64,000 nucleotides of DNA from Bradyrhizobium viridifuturi (GTDB lineage: Bacteria > Pseudomonadota > Alphaproteobacteria > Rhizobiales > Xanthobacteraceae): the NCBI RefSeq assembly GCF_001238275.1, contig NZ_LGTB01000008.1, forward strand, positions 124,001-188,000, written 5' to 3'. The translations under genes and the position numbers were made by a program. This document shows positions 37,284 to 46,675 of this stretch, piece by piece (the first letter of the stretch is position 1; each line of letters opens with the position of its first letter). Below the pieces are notes generated by a model that was given only the letters and a program-made list of their open reading frames with translations, did no database searches and had not been told where the DNA came from.

Positions 37284-39014
37284 GTGACACCTTTCGGACG
37301 TGTGATCTCTGTGCGCGGCTCGCAGGCCCGGGTGGGGCTGCTGGCAGGCGGCCAGATGCAACTTTCAGAAATGCGCGCGACCGTCGGCCGGTTCGTCAGC
37401 ATCCGCTGCGCGACATCGGTCATCGTCGCCATGATCACCGAGGTGTCGTGCGAGAATCTGCCGGCGTCCGACGAATACATGGCGACCGCCTCGGTCGACC
37501 TGCTCGGCGAAATCCTCGGCGGCGACCGCCCGAAATTCCAGCGCGGCGTCACCCACTATCCGACCATCGGCGACAGCACCGATCTGATCACCAACCAGGA
37601 GCTGCGCACGGTTTATGCACCGAGCGGCTCGGACCAGATCAATGTCGGCACGCTGCAACAGGATCGCTCCGTCATCGCCTATGTCGACGTCGAGGAAATG
37701 CTGTCCAAGCACTTCGCGGTGCTCGGCTCGACCGGCGTCGGCAAATCCACCGGCGTGTCGCTGCTGCTCAACGAGATCCTGAAGTCGCGGCCGAACCTGC
37801 GCATCTTCCTGCTCGACGTCCACAACGAATACGGCCGCTGCTTCGGCGAGCGCGCGCAGGTGCTCAACCCGCGAAACCTGAAGCTGCCATTCTGGCTGTT
37901 CAACTTCGAGGAGATCGTCGACGTGCTGTTCGGCGGCCGGCCCGGCGTGCCCGAAGAACTCGACATCCTCGCCGAAGTGATCCCGATGGCGAAGGGCATC
38001 TACACCCAGTACCAGAACTCCGACCGGGTCGGTCTGGGACTGAAGCGCATCGACCCGAAGCAGGTCGGCTACACTGTCGACACGCCGGTGCCCTATCGCC
38101 TCGTCGACCTGATCTCGCTGATCGACGAGCGCATGGGCAAGCTCGAGAACCGCTCCTCGCGCATCATCTATCACAAGCTGATCTCGCGCATCGACGCAGT
38201 GCGCAACGATCCGCGCTACGCCTTCATGTTCGACAATGCCAATGTCGGCGGCGATACCATGGCGGAGGTGATCAGCCACCTGTTCCGCCTGCCCGCCAAC
38301 GGCAAGCCGATGACCATCATGCAGCTTGCCGGCTTCCCCGCCGAAGTCGTCGATTCCGTGGTGTCGGTCCTGTGCCGCATGGCATTCGATTTCGGGCTGT
38401 GGAGCGACGGCGTCTCGCCGATGCTGTTCGTCTGCGAGGAGGCGCACCGCTATGCCTCCGCGGACCGCAACATCGGCTTCGGGCCGACCCGCAAGGCGGT
38501 GTCGCGCATCGCCAAGGAAGGCCGCAAATACGGCGTCTATCTCGGCCTGATCACCCAGCGTCCGGCCGAGCTCGACGCCACCATCATCTCCCAGTGCAAC
38601 ACGCTGTTCACGATGCGGCTTGCCAACGACCGCGACCAGGCGTTGCTGCGCTCGGCGGTGTCGGATGCCGCCGCCAATTTGCTGTCGTTCGTGCCCTCGC
38701 TCGGCACCCGCGAAGTGCTGGCGTTCGGCGAAGGCGTCGCGCTGCCGACCCGGCTGCGCTTCAAGGAGGTGCCGCCGCACCAGCTGCCGCGCGGCGAGGC
38801 CACCATCGCGACGGTGCCGTCGGTCACCGCCGGCCATGACATGCATTTCGTCAGCGCCGTGCTGGAGCGCTGGCGCGGCGCCACCTCGCATCGCGATTCG
38901 CCGAGCGGCGATGCCAATTTCAACGCTCCGCCGCCAGCGCGCACCATGCGCCCGCCGAGGCGCCGATGCTGCAGCCGTCACTCGGTCTCGATCCCGATCG
39001 CTTCTCGCTGCTGA
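37284..39014 (+). CDS. HerA-like ATPase (DUF87), C-terminus frameshifted as read
   Basis: A HerA/FtsK-class ATPase. N-terminal HAS-barrel-like domain to about residue 125, then Walker A GSTGVGKST (148-156) and Walker B IFLLDVHNEYG, a central helical insert, and the arginine-finger and sensor region around EEAHRYASADRNIGF. GTG start. As read, the last 26 residues are an unlikely basic string; the other frame gives HHAPAEAPMLQPSLGLDPDR ending at 39031. One G added near 38939 joins them to a 582-residue protein. HerA usually pairs with NurA in DNA end processing, but no nurA is beside it, so the role is open. Confidence 0.88.
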   Translation: MTPFGRVISVRGSQARVGLLAGGQMQLSEMRATVGRFVSIRCATSVIVAMITEVSCENLPASDEYMATASVDLLGEILGGDRPKFQRGVTHYPTIGDSTDLITNQELRTVYAPSGSDQINVGTLQQDRSVIAYVDVEEMLSKHFAVLGSTGVGKSTGVSLLLNEILKSRPNLRIFLLDVHNEYGRCFGERAQVLNPRNLKLPFWLFNFEEIVDVLFGGRPGVPEELDILAEVIPMAKGIYTQYQNSDRVGLGLKRIDPKQVGYTVDTPVPYRLVDLISLIDERMGKLENRSSRIIYHKLISRIDAVRNDPRYAFMFDNANVGGDTMAEVISHLFRLPANGKPMTIMQLAGFPAEVVDSVVSVLCRMAFDFGLWSDGVSPMLFVCEEAHRYASADRNIGFGPTRKAVSRIAKEGRKYGVYLGLITQRPAELDATIISQCNTLFTMRLANDRDQALLRSAVSDAAANLLSFVPSLGTREVLAFGEGVALPTRLRFKEVPPHQLPRGEATIATVPSVTAGHDMHFVSAVLERWRGATSHRDSPSGDANFNAPPPARTMRPPRRRCCSRHSVSIPIASRC

Positions 39015-39139
39015 AGAAGCCGCTGCGCTAGCCGTATTTCGCCAGGATTCGGTCAAGGCGCCGATGCGCCTTCGCCCGACCCGTCATCCTCTATGGTTTC
39101 CCGTGACGCCGCATCCATGCGGCATGCCGGAACCATCTC

Positions 39140-39718
39140 ATGACGCAGCCGACCGCAAATCGCTTCCCGACGCCCGCTCTGGACAAGCTCCCCGAGGATA
39201 TCCGCACCCGCATCCTGGCGGTGCAGGAGAAATCCGGCTTCGTGCCGAACGTCTTCCTCACTTTGGCCTACCGGCCCGACGAGTTTCGCGCCTTCTTTGC
39301 CTATCATGACGCGCTGATGGAAAAGGACTCCGGCCTCTCCAAGGCCGAGCGCGAGATGATCGTGGTGGCGACCAGCGCTGCCAACCAGTGCCAATATTGC
39401 GTGATCGCCCACGGCGCGATCCTGCGCATCCGCGCCAAGAACCCGGAGATCGCCGACCAGATCGCGATCAACTACCGCAAGGCCGACATCACGCCGCGGC
39501 AGCGCGCGATGCTCGATTTCGCCATGAAGGTGAGCCGCGCGGCCGAGGAGGTCGCGGAGGCGGACTTCGCCGCGCTGGCCGCCCACGGCTTCAGCAACGA
39601 CGACGTCTGGGACATCGCCGCGGTTGCGGCGTTCTTCGCGCTCTCGAACCGGCTCGCCAACATCACCGGCATGCGGCCGAACGCCGAGTTCTACATGCTC
39701 GGGCGGCAGCCGAAATAG
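39140..39718 (+). CDS. Peroxidase-related enzyme, AhpD/CMD family
   Basis: A 192-residue carboxymuconolactone-decarboxylase-family protein of the alkylhydroperoxidase type. The redox site is CQYCVIAHG (C84, C87, H91), with the upstream helix LSKAEREMIVVATSAANQ typical of the family. It should reduce organic peroxides by a thiol cycle as a small oligomer. It is followed after 22 bases by an MgtC gene, so the two may share a transcript. Confidence 0.9.
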   Translation: MTQPTANRFPTPALDKLPEDIRTRILAVQEKSGFVPNVFLTLAYRPDEFRAFFAYHDALMEKDSGLSKAEREMIVVATSAANQCQYCVIAHGAILRIRAKNPEIADQIAINYRKADITPRQRAMLDFAMKVSRAAEEVAEADFAALAAHGFSNDDVWDIAAVAAFFALSNRLANITGMRPNAEFYMLGRQPK

Positions 39719-39740
39719 ACGACGGCCTGTAGAGGACATC

Positions 39741-40253
39741 TTGGCAGACTGGAGCGAGATCATCCTGCGCCTCGGCGCGGCCATGCTTGCCGGCGGCGCG
39801 ATCGGGCTCGACCGCGACCTCCGCGGCAAGCCGATCGGCCTGAAGACGCTTGGTCTCGTCAGCCTCTCGACGGCCACCGTCGTGCTGCTGGCATTGCAGG
39901 CGGTTCAGCCCGGCCAGTTCACCGATGCGGTGAGCCGCGTGATCCAGGGCGTGCTGACCGGCATCGGATTTCTCGGCGCCGGCGTGATCGTGCGTCAGGG
40001 CGACCGCTCTCAGGTCCACGGCCTGACCAGCGCCGCATGCGCGTTCTTCGCCGCATGCGTCGGGATCGTCTGCGGCGCTGGGCACTGGCCGATCGTCCTC
40101 ACCGCCCTTGCGCTGGCATTCCTGCTGCTAACCTTCGGCAGGCGGATCGAGCGATGGCTGCACCACGCGCTCGGCGGCAAGGACTATCCGCACAATTCGG
40201 AAGCCGCGCCGCCTCAATCGTCGGATGCCGGCCCGCACCAGCCGGGCAGATAG
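39741..40253 (+). CDS. MgtC/SapB-family membrane protein
   Basis: A 170-residue membrane protein with the MgtC N-terminal core: ILRLGAAMLAGGAIGLDRDLRGKPIGLKTLGLVSLS, then VIQGVLTGIGFLGAGVIV and LTSAACAFFAACVGI. It begins with TTG, with AGAGGA just upstream. MgtC proteins act in Mg-limited growth and intracellular survival; the biochemical role is through inhibition of ATP synthase in some species. The soluble C-terminal ACT-like domain of longer MgtC proteins is absent. Its end overlaps the convergent ParB-like gene by 40 bases. Confidence 0.88.
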   Translation: MADWSEIILRLGAAMLAGGAIGLDRDLRGKPIGLKTLGLVSLSTATVVLLALQAVQPGQFTDAVSRVIQGVLTGIGFLGAGVIVRQGDRSQVHGLTSAACAFFAACVGIVCGAGHWPIVLTALALAFLLLTFGRRIERWLHHALGGKDYPHNSEAAPPQSSDAGPHQPGR

Positions 40254-40839
40254 ACCGCTGCCCCGCTGCGACCCAGCGCCAGTCCCTTCTCCAGCGCCTT
40301 GGCGAAATTGTTCTCCACCGTCTTGCGCGGGATGTGGCGACGCAGGAAATCGGCCCACAGGAATTCGCTGAACGGCGTCGTGTCCTTGGCGAAGCCGCCG
40401 GCCCGGCGCATCTCGCCGGCAAGGCTGCGGAATGGATCGTCCTTGAGATCCTTGATCGATTTCGGAATGTCCCTGAAGTGGCAGCGCTCACCCTTCGAGT
40501 TGTAGGGATAGACCCAGCGCTTGTTGTCCATCACGCCCCAGAACACGTCACGCTCGACCATGGTGAGATCGCCGATCACGGTGACCAGGATGTCCTTGAC
40601 GCCCTCCTCGTGCAGCGCGCGCGCATGTGATGGTGGTCGACCACATAGTAGCGATCGTCGGGACCATGGACCACCGGGATCATGTGCTTGCCCAGAAGCT
40701 CGGCGCGCTTCTTGTCCGATCTGTGCTCGCGCCAGCGCTTCCGCTTCTCCTTCACCTCCTGCATTCCGACCGTCATCTGGGTCGGTCGCAGTGACAGGAT
40801 CGGGACCGGTTTGACGTAAGGCTCGCGCGTATGGGCCAT
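40214..40839 (-). pseudogene. ParB-like protein (ParBc_2 type), frameshifted as read
   Basis: A putative ParB-like nuclease-fold protein outside the chromosome-partition group. The first frame reads MAHTREPYVKPV to VVDHHHM, with the family's DHHH active-site-like motif; the rest (LHEEGVKDILVTVIGDLTM, then DNKRWVYPYN) is in another frame. The break is at 40620-40628 inside a GCGCGCGC run. One G gives 208 continuous residues. It is divergent from the potassium-channel gene. The function of this family is unknown to me; the fold suggests nucleotide binding or nuclease activity. Confidence 0.78.
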
Positions 40840-40925
40840 GATTGTACTCCCGTTTGACCGGCACTCCGGAATGGGTTCCATTATGACATGATGTCTCAGG
40901 CAGACGAAAGAGCCGGTCCGGCGGA

Positions 40926-41807
40926 ATGGCTTTGAGAGCAAGCGAACGCGTGAAGGCACGCACGGTCCGCCTCGGCAACCGCGAGGTCGTGACCGAGGGG
41001 CTGGAGCTCAGTTTCTGGGCGGACATCAGCCACCGTTGCATGACGGCATCGTGGCCCGCCTTTATCGGCGGTGCAGCATTGGTGTTCATCACCTTCAACG
41101 CTGTCTTCGCGCTGCTCTACTGGCTCGGCGATCATCCGATCGCCAACGTGCCTGACGGCCAGTACATCGACTACCTGTATTTCAGCATCGAAACACTCTC
41201 GACCGCCGGCTACGGCGACATGCACCCGCAGACCCACTACGGGCACTTCATCGCCGCCATCGAGCTCTTCACCGGCATCTTCTCGATGTCGTTGATGACG
41301 GGGCTGATCTTCGCCCGCTTCTCGCGGCCGAGCGCGCGGCTGCTGTTCGCCGACAACCCCGTGATCTCGAACCATGAGGGCGAGCTGACGCTGATGATCC
41401 GTCTTGCCAACGAGCGGCACAACATCATCGCCAATGCCACCGCACGGCTGTGGCTGTTCAAGAACGGCGTCAGCAAGGAAGGCACGCCATACCGCCGGTT
41501 CTACGAACTGCCGCTCGTGCGCAGCGAAAGCCCGGCGCTGGCGCTGAGCTGGACCCTGTTTCATGTGATCGACCAGGACAGCCCGCTCGCCGGCCTCGAC
41601 GCCGCGGACCTGCAAGCCCTCAATGCCGGTCTCGGCCTCTTCGTGTCGGGCTATGACGACGTTGCAGCGCAAACCTTGCATGCGCGAAAATCTTATGAAC
41701 ATTCCGACGTCCGCTTCGGCCATCGCTATGCCGAGATCCTGCAGGCGACCGACGACGGCCGTCTGCGGATCGACTACAGTCGGTTCCACGAGACCATCGA
41801 AGGATAA
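40926..41807 (+). CDS. Inward-rectifier-type potassium channel (KirBac)
   Basis: A 293-residue KirBac-like channel. Membrane segment 1 covers about residues 44-66, the pore helix and selectivity filter are at TAGYGD (93-98), and segment 2 runs about 106-130. A cytoplasmic immunoglobulin-like domain follows with RLLFADNPVISNHEGELTLMIRLANER, typical of Kir channels. It should conduct potassium as a tetramer. An 11-base palindrome GACATGATGTC (40885-40895) in the gap to the divergent ParB-like gene may be a regulatory site. Confidence 0.9.
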   Translation: MALRASERVKARTVRLGNREVVTEGLELSFWADISHRCMTASWPAFIGGAALVFITFNAVFALLYWLGDHPIANVPDGQYIDYLYFSIETLSTAGYGDMHPQTHYGHFIAAIELFTGIFSMSLMTGLIFARFSRPSARLLFADNPVISNHEGELTLMIRLANERHNIIANATARLWLFKNGVSKEGTPYRRFYELPLVRSESPALALSWTLFHVIDQDSPLAGLDAADLQALNAGLGLFVSGYDDVAAQTLHARKSYEHSDVRFGHRYAEILQATDDGRLRIDYSRFHETIEG

Positions 41808-41855
41808 ATACCACCTCTGCGGGTATCAAGATTTTAGGTGTGAAACGCGCCGGAC

Positions 41856-42251
41856 ATGCTAAACATGAGCGGCGACGCGACCGGACTGACAACAGTGAAG
41901 ACGCAGCGGCCAATTTCCTCGGAAGACGAGCACGTGGTGCTCAAATTCCGGCCGCGTACTTCGGCGCAGCCGCCGGGCAAGCGCGAGGACCCGATCCGAT
42001 CGACCCGCCCGGCTTCCGTCGCTCCCGTTTCCGTCGCCAACGACCTCTCCCGCTATGAGAAGCCGCGCGAGGAGCCGGATGACTTCCGCCAGCGCATGCT
42101 CGCCAATATCGCCGCCTTTGCCTTCACGGTGGCGCTGACCGCGATCGGTATCTGGCTCGCCATGAGCATCGCCGATCTGCGCAAGACCCAGGATTGCGTG
42201 CTGATGGGCCGCCGGGATTGCGCGAAGATTACGGTGATGCCGCGCACCTAG
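41856..42251 (+). CDS. Hypothetical single-span membrane protein
   Basis: A 131-residue protein with a long, Pro/Arg-rich polar N-terminus and one membrane span near residues 84-106 (ANIAAFAFTVALTAIGIWLA), then a short tail with two cysteines (TQDCVLMGRRDCAKI). It probably faces its tail to the periplasm where the cysteines could pair. Conserved family unknown to me. An ATG nine bases inside is an alternative start. Confidence 0.65.
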   Translation: MLNMSGDATGLTTVKTQRPISSEDEHVVLKFRPRTSAQPPGKREDPIRSTRPASVAPVSVANDLSRYEKPREEPDDFRQRMLANIAAFAFTVALTAIGIWLAMSIADLRKTQDCVLMGRRDCAKITVMPRT

Positions 42252-42433
42252 GCTGGCCGGAACCAGGCTCAAAAACCGTCCTGGCGAGGCCGGCCAAGCT
42301 CCATTGAACTAACGGCCCTGCTCCGATATACGGGCACACGACTCCCGGCAGCAGCAATAGGGCATTCCGGGGCAACGCGCCCGCCTCCTCCGAGTTGACC
42401 CGGAATTACCTTCAATATATCAAAGGCTTAATG

Positions 42434-42733
42434 ATGTCTTCCACATTCGAGCAGATCGCCAACATTATTGCGGAGACCTGCGACATCCCGCGCGATACGA
42501 TCAAGCCGGAGAGCCACGCGATCGACGATCTGGGGATCGACAGCCTCGACTTCCTGGACATCGCCTTCGCCATCGACAAGGCCTTCGGGATCAAGATGCC
42601 GCTCGAAAAGTGGACCCAGGAGGTCAACGACGGCAAAGCCACGACGGAGCAGTACTTCGTGTTGCAGAATCTCGCCGACCGCATCGACGAGTTGGTTGCG
42701 GCCAAGAACGCGGGCGCGGGCTCGGCCTCGTAA
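42434..42733 (+). CDS. acpXL: Acyl carrier protein AcpXL
   Basis: A 99-residue specialised acyl carrier protein. The phosphopantetheine serine is S37 in [34 protein letters not shown] context; the sequence closely resembles rhizobial AcpXL rather than housekeeping ACP. It carries the growing 28-carbon fatty acid for lipid A. The second ATG is chosen because AAGG lies seven bases ahead. It opens the acpXL-fabZXL-fabF2XL-fabF1XL-lpxXL operon. Confidence 0.93.
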   Translation: MSSTFEQIANIIAETCDIPRDTIKPESHAIDDLGIDSLDFLDIAFAIDKAFGIKMPLEKWTQEVNDGKATTEQYFVLQNLADRIDELVAAKNAGAGSAS

Positions 42734-42742
42734 TCGCCCGCC

Positions 42743-43219
42743 ATGCAGCTTGAAACTTTTCAGCTGATCGATCGGATCGTCGAGCTCAACCTCGACGCAA
42801 AGACCATTGTCGTCGAGGCGTACGTTCCGCCGGCGAGCCATTCGGTGTTCGCCGGGCATTTCCCGGGCTATCCGATCATGCCCGGCGTGCTGCTCACCGA
42901 AGCGATGGCGCAGAGCTCGGGCTGGCTGATCCTCGGTCTGACCAAGTTCGAGCGCATGCCCTTCCTCGCCATGGTCAAGGAAGCCAAGATGCGCGGCTTC
43001 GTCAGCCCCGGCTCGACCCTGACGATCGACGCCAAGATCGAACACGAAGGTTCAGGCTTCACTGTGACCTCGGCGAAGGTCCGTGTCGGCAAGGAGCTCA
43101 AATGCAATGCCGAGCTGACCTTCCGTCATATCCCCTTCCCCAACCCGGACTTGCGCGTGCACATGGATGCGATGGCCAACAGGATCGGGTTTCCGCAGCA
43201 GGCAATGAGTAATGGCTGA
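42743..43219 (+). CDS. fabZXL: 3-hydroxyacyl-ACP dehydratase FabZXL
   Basis: A 158-residue hot-dog-fold dehydratase. The catalytic pair is H39 in GHFPGYPIMPG and E53 in LLTEAMAQ. It removes water from 3-hydroxyacyl chains on AcpXL during elongation of the very-long-chain fatty acid. It starts nine bases after acpXL and overlaps the next gene by eight bases. Confidence 0.92.
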   Translation: MQLETFQLIDRIVELNLDAKTIVVEAYVPPASHSVFAGHFPGYPIMPGVLLTEAMAQSSGWLILGLTKFERMPFLAMVKEAKMRGFVSPGSTLTIDAKIEHEGSGFTVTSAKVRVGKELKCNAELTFRHIPFPNPDLRVHMDAMANRIGFPQQAMSNG

Positions 43220-44395
43220 GAAGGAGTCTGGATCACCGGCGTCGGCCTGCTCTCCTCGCTCGGCGAGGGACTGGACGCGCATTGGCAGGCGCTCGGTGAG
43301 AAGCGCGTCAATGCCGACGACAAGCGTCTTGCGCCCTACGTGATCCATCCGATCGCCCCCGTCAGCTTCGACGCCCAGATCCCGAAGAAGGGCGATCAGC
43401 GCCAGATGGAGACTTGGCAGCGCATCGGCACCTATGCCGCCGGGCTGGCGCTCGATTCCGCCGGCGTCAAAGGCAATCAGGAAATCCTGTCGCGGATGGA
43501 CATGATCATCGCTGCCGGTGGCGGCGAGCGTGACCTCAATGTCGACCTCGCGATCATGAACGCCGATGCGCAGGGCAAGCTGCCGCCCGCCCTGCTCAAC
43601 GAGAAGCTGATGAACGAACTGCGCCCGACGCTGTTCCTGGCCCAGCTCTCCAATCTGCTCGCCGGCAATATCGCGATCGTTCATGGCGTGTGCGGGACGT
43701 CGCGCACCTTCATGGGCGAGGAAGCCTCGAGCATCGACGCCGCGCGGATCGCGGTCGCGCGCATCGGCGCCGGACAGAGCGACATCGCGCTGGTCGGCGC
43801 CGCCCATAATGGCGATCGCGGCGACCTCTTGATGCTGTATTCGTTCGGCGACTTTGCCCTCAAGGATCGATACGCGCCGGTCTGGGCCCGCAGGAATCAC
43901 CCGGGCTTTGCCATCGGGTCCGCCGGCGCCTTCCTGGTGATGGAATCGCGCGAGCACGCCGAGGCGCGCGGCGCCAAGCCGTATGCCAAGCTGACCAAGG
44001 TGGTCGCCGATCTTGCCAAGCGCAAGCAGCCCGGCGCGGTGACGAAGTCGCTGCGGGCGATGTGGCCGCAGCTCGGGGTCAGCAACGACAACGCCGTGCT
44101 GATCACGGGCGCGACCGGCGCCGAGCCTGCGACCAGCGAAGAGCGCGAATTCCTCGGGCAACATCCCGGCCTTGCCGTGCGCGCCACCGGGACGACCTTT
44201 GGGCACACCATGGAGGCCCAGTTCCCGCTCGGGCTCGCGCTGGCCGCGCTCTCGATTTCCCGCGGCGCACTCTATCCGGCCAACGACCCGACCGGGTTGG
44301 AGGTTGAAAAGACCGAAGCGCCAACCCAAATTGTCGTATTGGGGGTCGGCCACTGGCAGGGCGAAGGCATGGCACTGGTCGAGGCCGTCAAGTAA
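43212..44395 (+). pseudogene. fabF2XL: Beta-ketoacyl-ACP synthase FabF2XL, frameshifted near its start
   Basis: The second condensing-enzyme-like subunit of the XL pathway. The ATG at 43212 reads MAEKE, then the frame breaks at 43226-43227; one added G gives VWITGVGLLSSLGEGLDAHW and a continuous 394-residue protein. As read, the only open frame begins at 43340 and lacks about 43 residues. The Cys region is HGVCGTSRTFMGE, but the usual catalytic NAHGTSTP is replaced by ITGATGAEPAT, so one active-site His is missing even after repair. It may be a chain-length-factor-like partner of FabF1XL rather than an active synthase. Confidence 0.88.
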
Positions 44396-44422
44396 TTCTG
44401 CGCAAGCACCGACGGGGACACC

Positions 44423-45700
44423 ATGACAGCACCACGCGATAAATTCGGCCGACCGATCGTCGTCGTGACCGGCATGGGAATCGTGACGTCGCTCGGCGGC
44501 GGCAAGGCCGACAATTGGAAGCGCCTCACCGCCGGCGAGTCCGGCATCAAGACCGTGACGCGCTTCCCGCTCGACAGCCTGAAGACGACGATGGCCGGCG
44601 CCGTCGATTTCGTCACCGTCGACCCGTTCTCCTCGACCAGCCTGTCGCAACGTCTCGCCGAGATCGCGACTGAAGAGGCCCTGGAGCAATCCGGCATCGG
44701 CAACAAGGGCGACTTCCCCGGCCCGTTGTTTCTCGCGGTCGCGCCGATCGAAACCGAGTGGCCGCAGCGGCTCGAAATCGCGCGCGAGGTTCCGGCCAAG
44801 GACTTTGGCATCATCGATTATCTGGCGACCTGCAGCGGCGGCAAGTTTGCGCACTTCCACCGGCGTTTCACCTTCGGTTCGGTCGCGCTCAACCTCGCCG
44901 AGACCTTCGGCACCAAGGGGTCGCCGATCTCGCTCTCGACGGCGTGCGCGTCCGGCGCGACCGCAATCCAGCTCGGCGTCGAGGCGATCCGCCGCGGCGA
45001 GACCGATGCAACGCTGTGCGTCGCGACCGACGGTTCGGTCAATCCCGAAGCCATGGTGCGCTTCTCGCTGCTCTCGGCTCTCTCGACCCAGAACGATCCG
45101 CCGCAGGGCGCCTCAAAGCCGTTCTCGAAGAACCGCGACGGCTTCGTGATGGCCGAAGGCGCCGGCGCGCTGGTGCTCGAGAGCTACGAGGCCGCGATGG
45201 CGCGCGGCGCGCGCATCCTGGGCGTCGTCGCCGGCTGCGGCGAGCTCACCGACTCCTTCCATCGCACCCGCTCGGCCCCCGACGGCAAACCGGCGATCGG
45301 CTGCGTGCGCAAGACGCTCGCGGATGCCGGGATGGAGCCGGAGCAGATCGACCACATCAACGCGCACGGCACCTCGACGCCGGAAAACGACAAGATGGAA
45401 TATCTTGCCACTTCGGCAGTGTTCGGCGAACACACCAAAAACATCCCGGTGTCGTCGAACAAGTCGATGGTCGGCCACACCATCTCGGCCGCCGGCGCAG
45501 TCGAGGCGATCTTCTCGCTGCTCACGCTCGAGCATCAGCGGATCCCGCCGACGATCAATTACGAGGTGCCCGATCCCGCGATCCCGTTCGACGTGGTCGG
45601 CAACAAGGCGCGCGACGCCAAGGTGACTGCCGTGATGTCGAACTCGTTCGGATTCGGCGGGCAGAACGCCTCGCTGATCCTGACGCGCGAGCCGGCTTAG
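44423..45700 (+). CDS. fabF1XL: Beta-ketoacyl-ACP synthase FabF1XL
   Basis: A 425-residue KAS-II-type condensing enzyme with a complete Cys-His-His triad: C175 in STACASGATAIQ, H315 in INAHGTSTPEND and H352 in KSMVGHTISAAGA. It adds two-carbon units from malonyl-ACP to build the C26-C28 chain on AcpXL. It follows fabF2XL by 27 bases and precedes lpxXL by 18. In Rhizobium the cluster has an alcohol-dehydrogenase-like gene (adh2XL) at this junction; it is absent here. Confidence 0.93.
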   Translation: MTAPRDKFGRPIVVVTGMGIVTSLGGGKADNWKRLTAGESGIKTVTRFPLDSLKTTMAGAVDFVTVDPFSSTSLSQRLAEIATEEALEQSGIGNKGDFPGPLFLAVAPIETEWPQRLEIAREVPAKDFGIIDYLATCSGGKFAHFHRRFTFGSVALNLAETFGTKGSPISLSTACASGATAIQLGVEAIRRGETDATLCVATDGSVNPEAMVRFSLLSALSTQNDPPQGASKPFSKNRDGFVMAEGAGALVLESYEAAMARGARILGVVAGCGELTDSFHRTRSAPDGKPAIGCVRKTLADAGMEPEQIDHINAHGTSTPENDKMEYLATSAVFGEHTKNIPVSSNKSMVGHTISAAGAVEAIFSLLTLEHQRIPPTINYEVPDPAIPFDVVGNKARDAKVTAVMSNSFGFGGQNASLILTREPA

Positions 45701-45718
45701 GCCCGCGCCCTCGCCTCG

Positions 45719-46654
45719 ATGAAACGCCTGATCCTTCGCACCAGGGCGCAGCTGCGCGACGCTGCCAAGCCCGTGACCAATGTCGCCATTGGCGCGTTGA
45801 CGACCGGGCTGCTGCGTACCACGCGCTATTTCGATCCGGAGAAGACCGCACGATTCTTCGGCCATGCCGCGCATTTCATCGGCCGCCGGCTGCGCGAGGA
45901 TCGCATCGGCCGCGAGAACCTCAAGGCGGCCTTCCCGGAGAAGTCACCGCAGGAAATCGAGGAGATCCTGACTGGCGTCTGGCACAACCTCGGACGCATC
46001 GGCGCCGAATTCGCGCATATCGACCGCATCTGGGACCATGATCCCGGCAATCCCGACAAGCCGGGCCGCGTCGAATTCTCCGCGCGCAGCAAGCAGCTGT
46101 TCGACCAATTGCGTGACGACGGCAAGCCGGCGCTGTTCTTCGCCGCGCATCTCGGCAACTGGGAGCTCTCGCCAATTGCCGCCGCCGCGCACGGGCTCGA
46201 CGCCACCATCCTGTTCCGGCGGCCGAACATCGAGGCCGCCGATCGCGCCATCGAACGCATCCGCGCCGTCAATCTGGGCACGCTGGTCCCGGCCGGCCGC
46301 GACGCCCCGCTCAAGCTGGCGCAGGCGCTGAAGAACGGCCAGCACGTCGCGATGCTGGTCGACCAGTATCTGACCAACGGCGTTCCCGTGACCTTCTTCG
46401 GCCGCAAGACCACCGCGAACCCGCTGCTGGCGCGCCTGCGCCGGCAGATCGATTGCCCGATCCACGGCACGCGGATCATCCGCCTGCCCGACGGCCGTTT
46501 CCGCGGTGAAGTCACCGAGGAAGTGAAGCCGGTGTTCGACGCATCCGGCCAGATCGACATCCAGGGCACGACGCAGGCGATCACCGACATCGTCGAAGGC
46601 TGGGTCCGCGAATATCCGGATCAATGGCTCTGGCTGCACCGCCGCTGGCGGTAA
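45719..46654 (+). CDS. lpxXL: Lipid A acyltransferase LpxXL
   Basis: A 311-residue lauroyltransferase-family enzyme (LpxL/HtrB). The catalytic HX4E motif is H144 to E149 in AAHLGNWE; later GVPVTFFGRKTTANPLLARL is typical. It transfers the very long acyl chain from AcpXL to lipid A at the inner membrane. It closes the XL operon and is followed by a palindromic repeat that could stop transcription. Confidence 0.93.
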   Translation: MKRLILRTRAQLRDAAKPVTNVAIGALTTGLLRTTRYFDPEKTARFFGHAAHFIGRRLREDRIGRENLKAAFPEKSPQEIEEILTGVWHNLGRIGAEFAHIDRIWDHDPGNPDKPGRVEFSARSKQLFDQLRDDGKPALFFAAHLGNWELSPIAAAAHGLDATILFRRPNIEAADRAIERIRAVNLGTLVPAGRDAPLKLAQALKNGQHVAMLVDQYLTNGVPVTFFGRKTTANPLLARLRRQIDCPIHGTRIIRLPDGRFRGEVTEEVKPVFDASGQIDIQGTTQAITDIVEGWVREYPDQWLWLHRRWR

Positions 46655-46675
46655 GGCTTGTCGTAAATCCAACCG

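Noticed and set aside
42395..42421. TTGACC and TATATC as a promoter for acpXL
   Set aside because: Spacing is only 15 bases and transcription would begin inside the ribosome site, so it is unconvincing.
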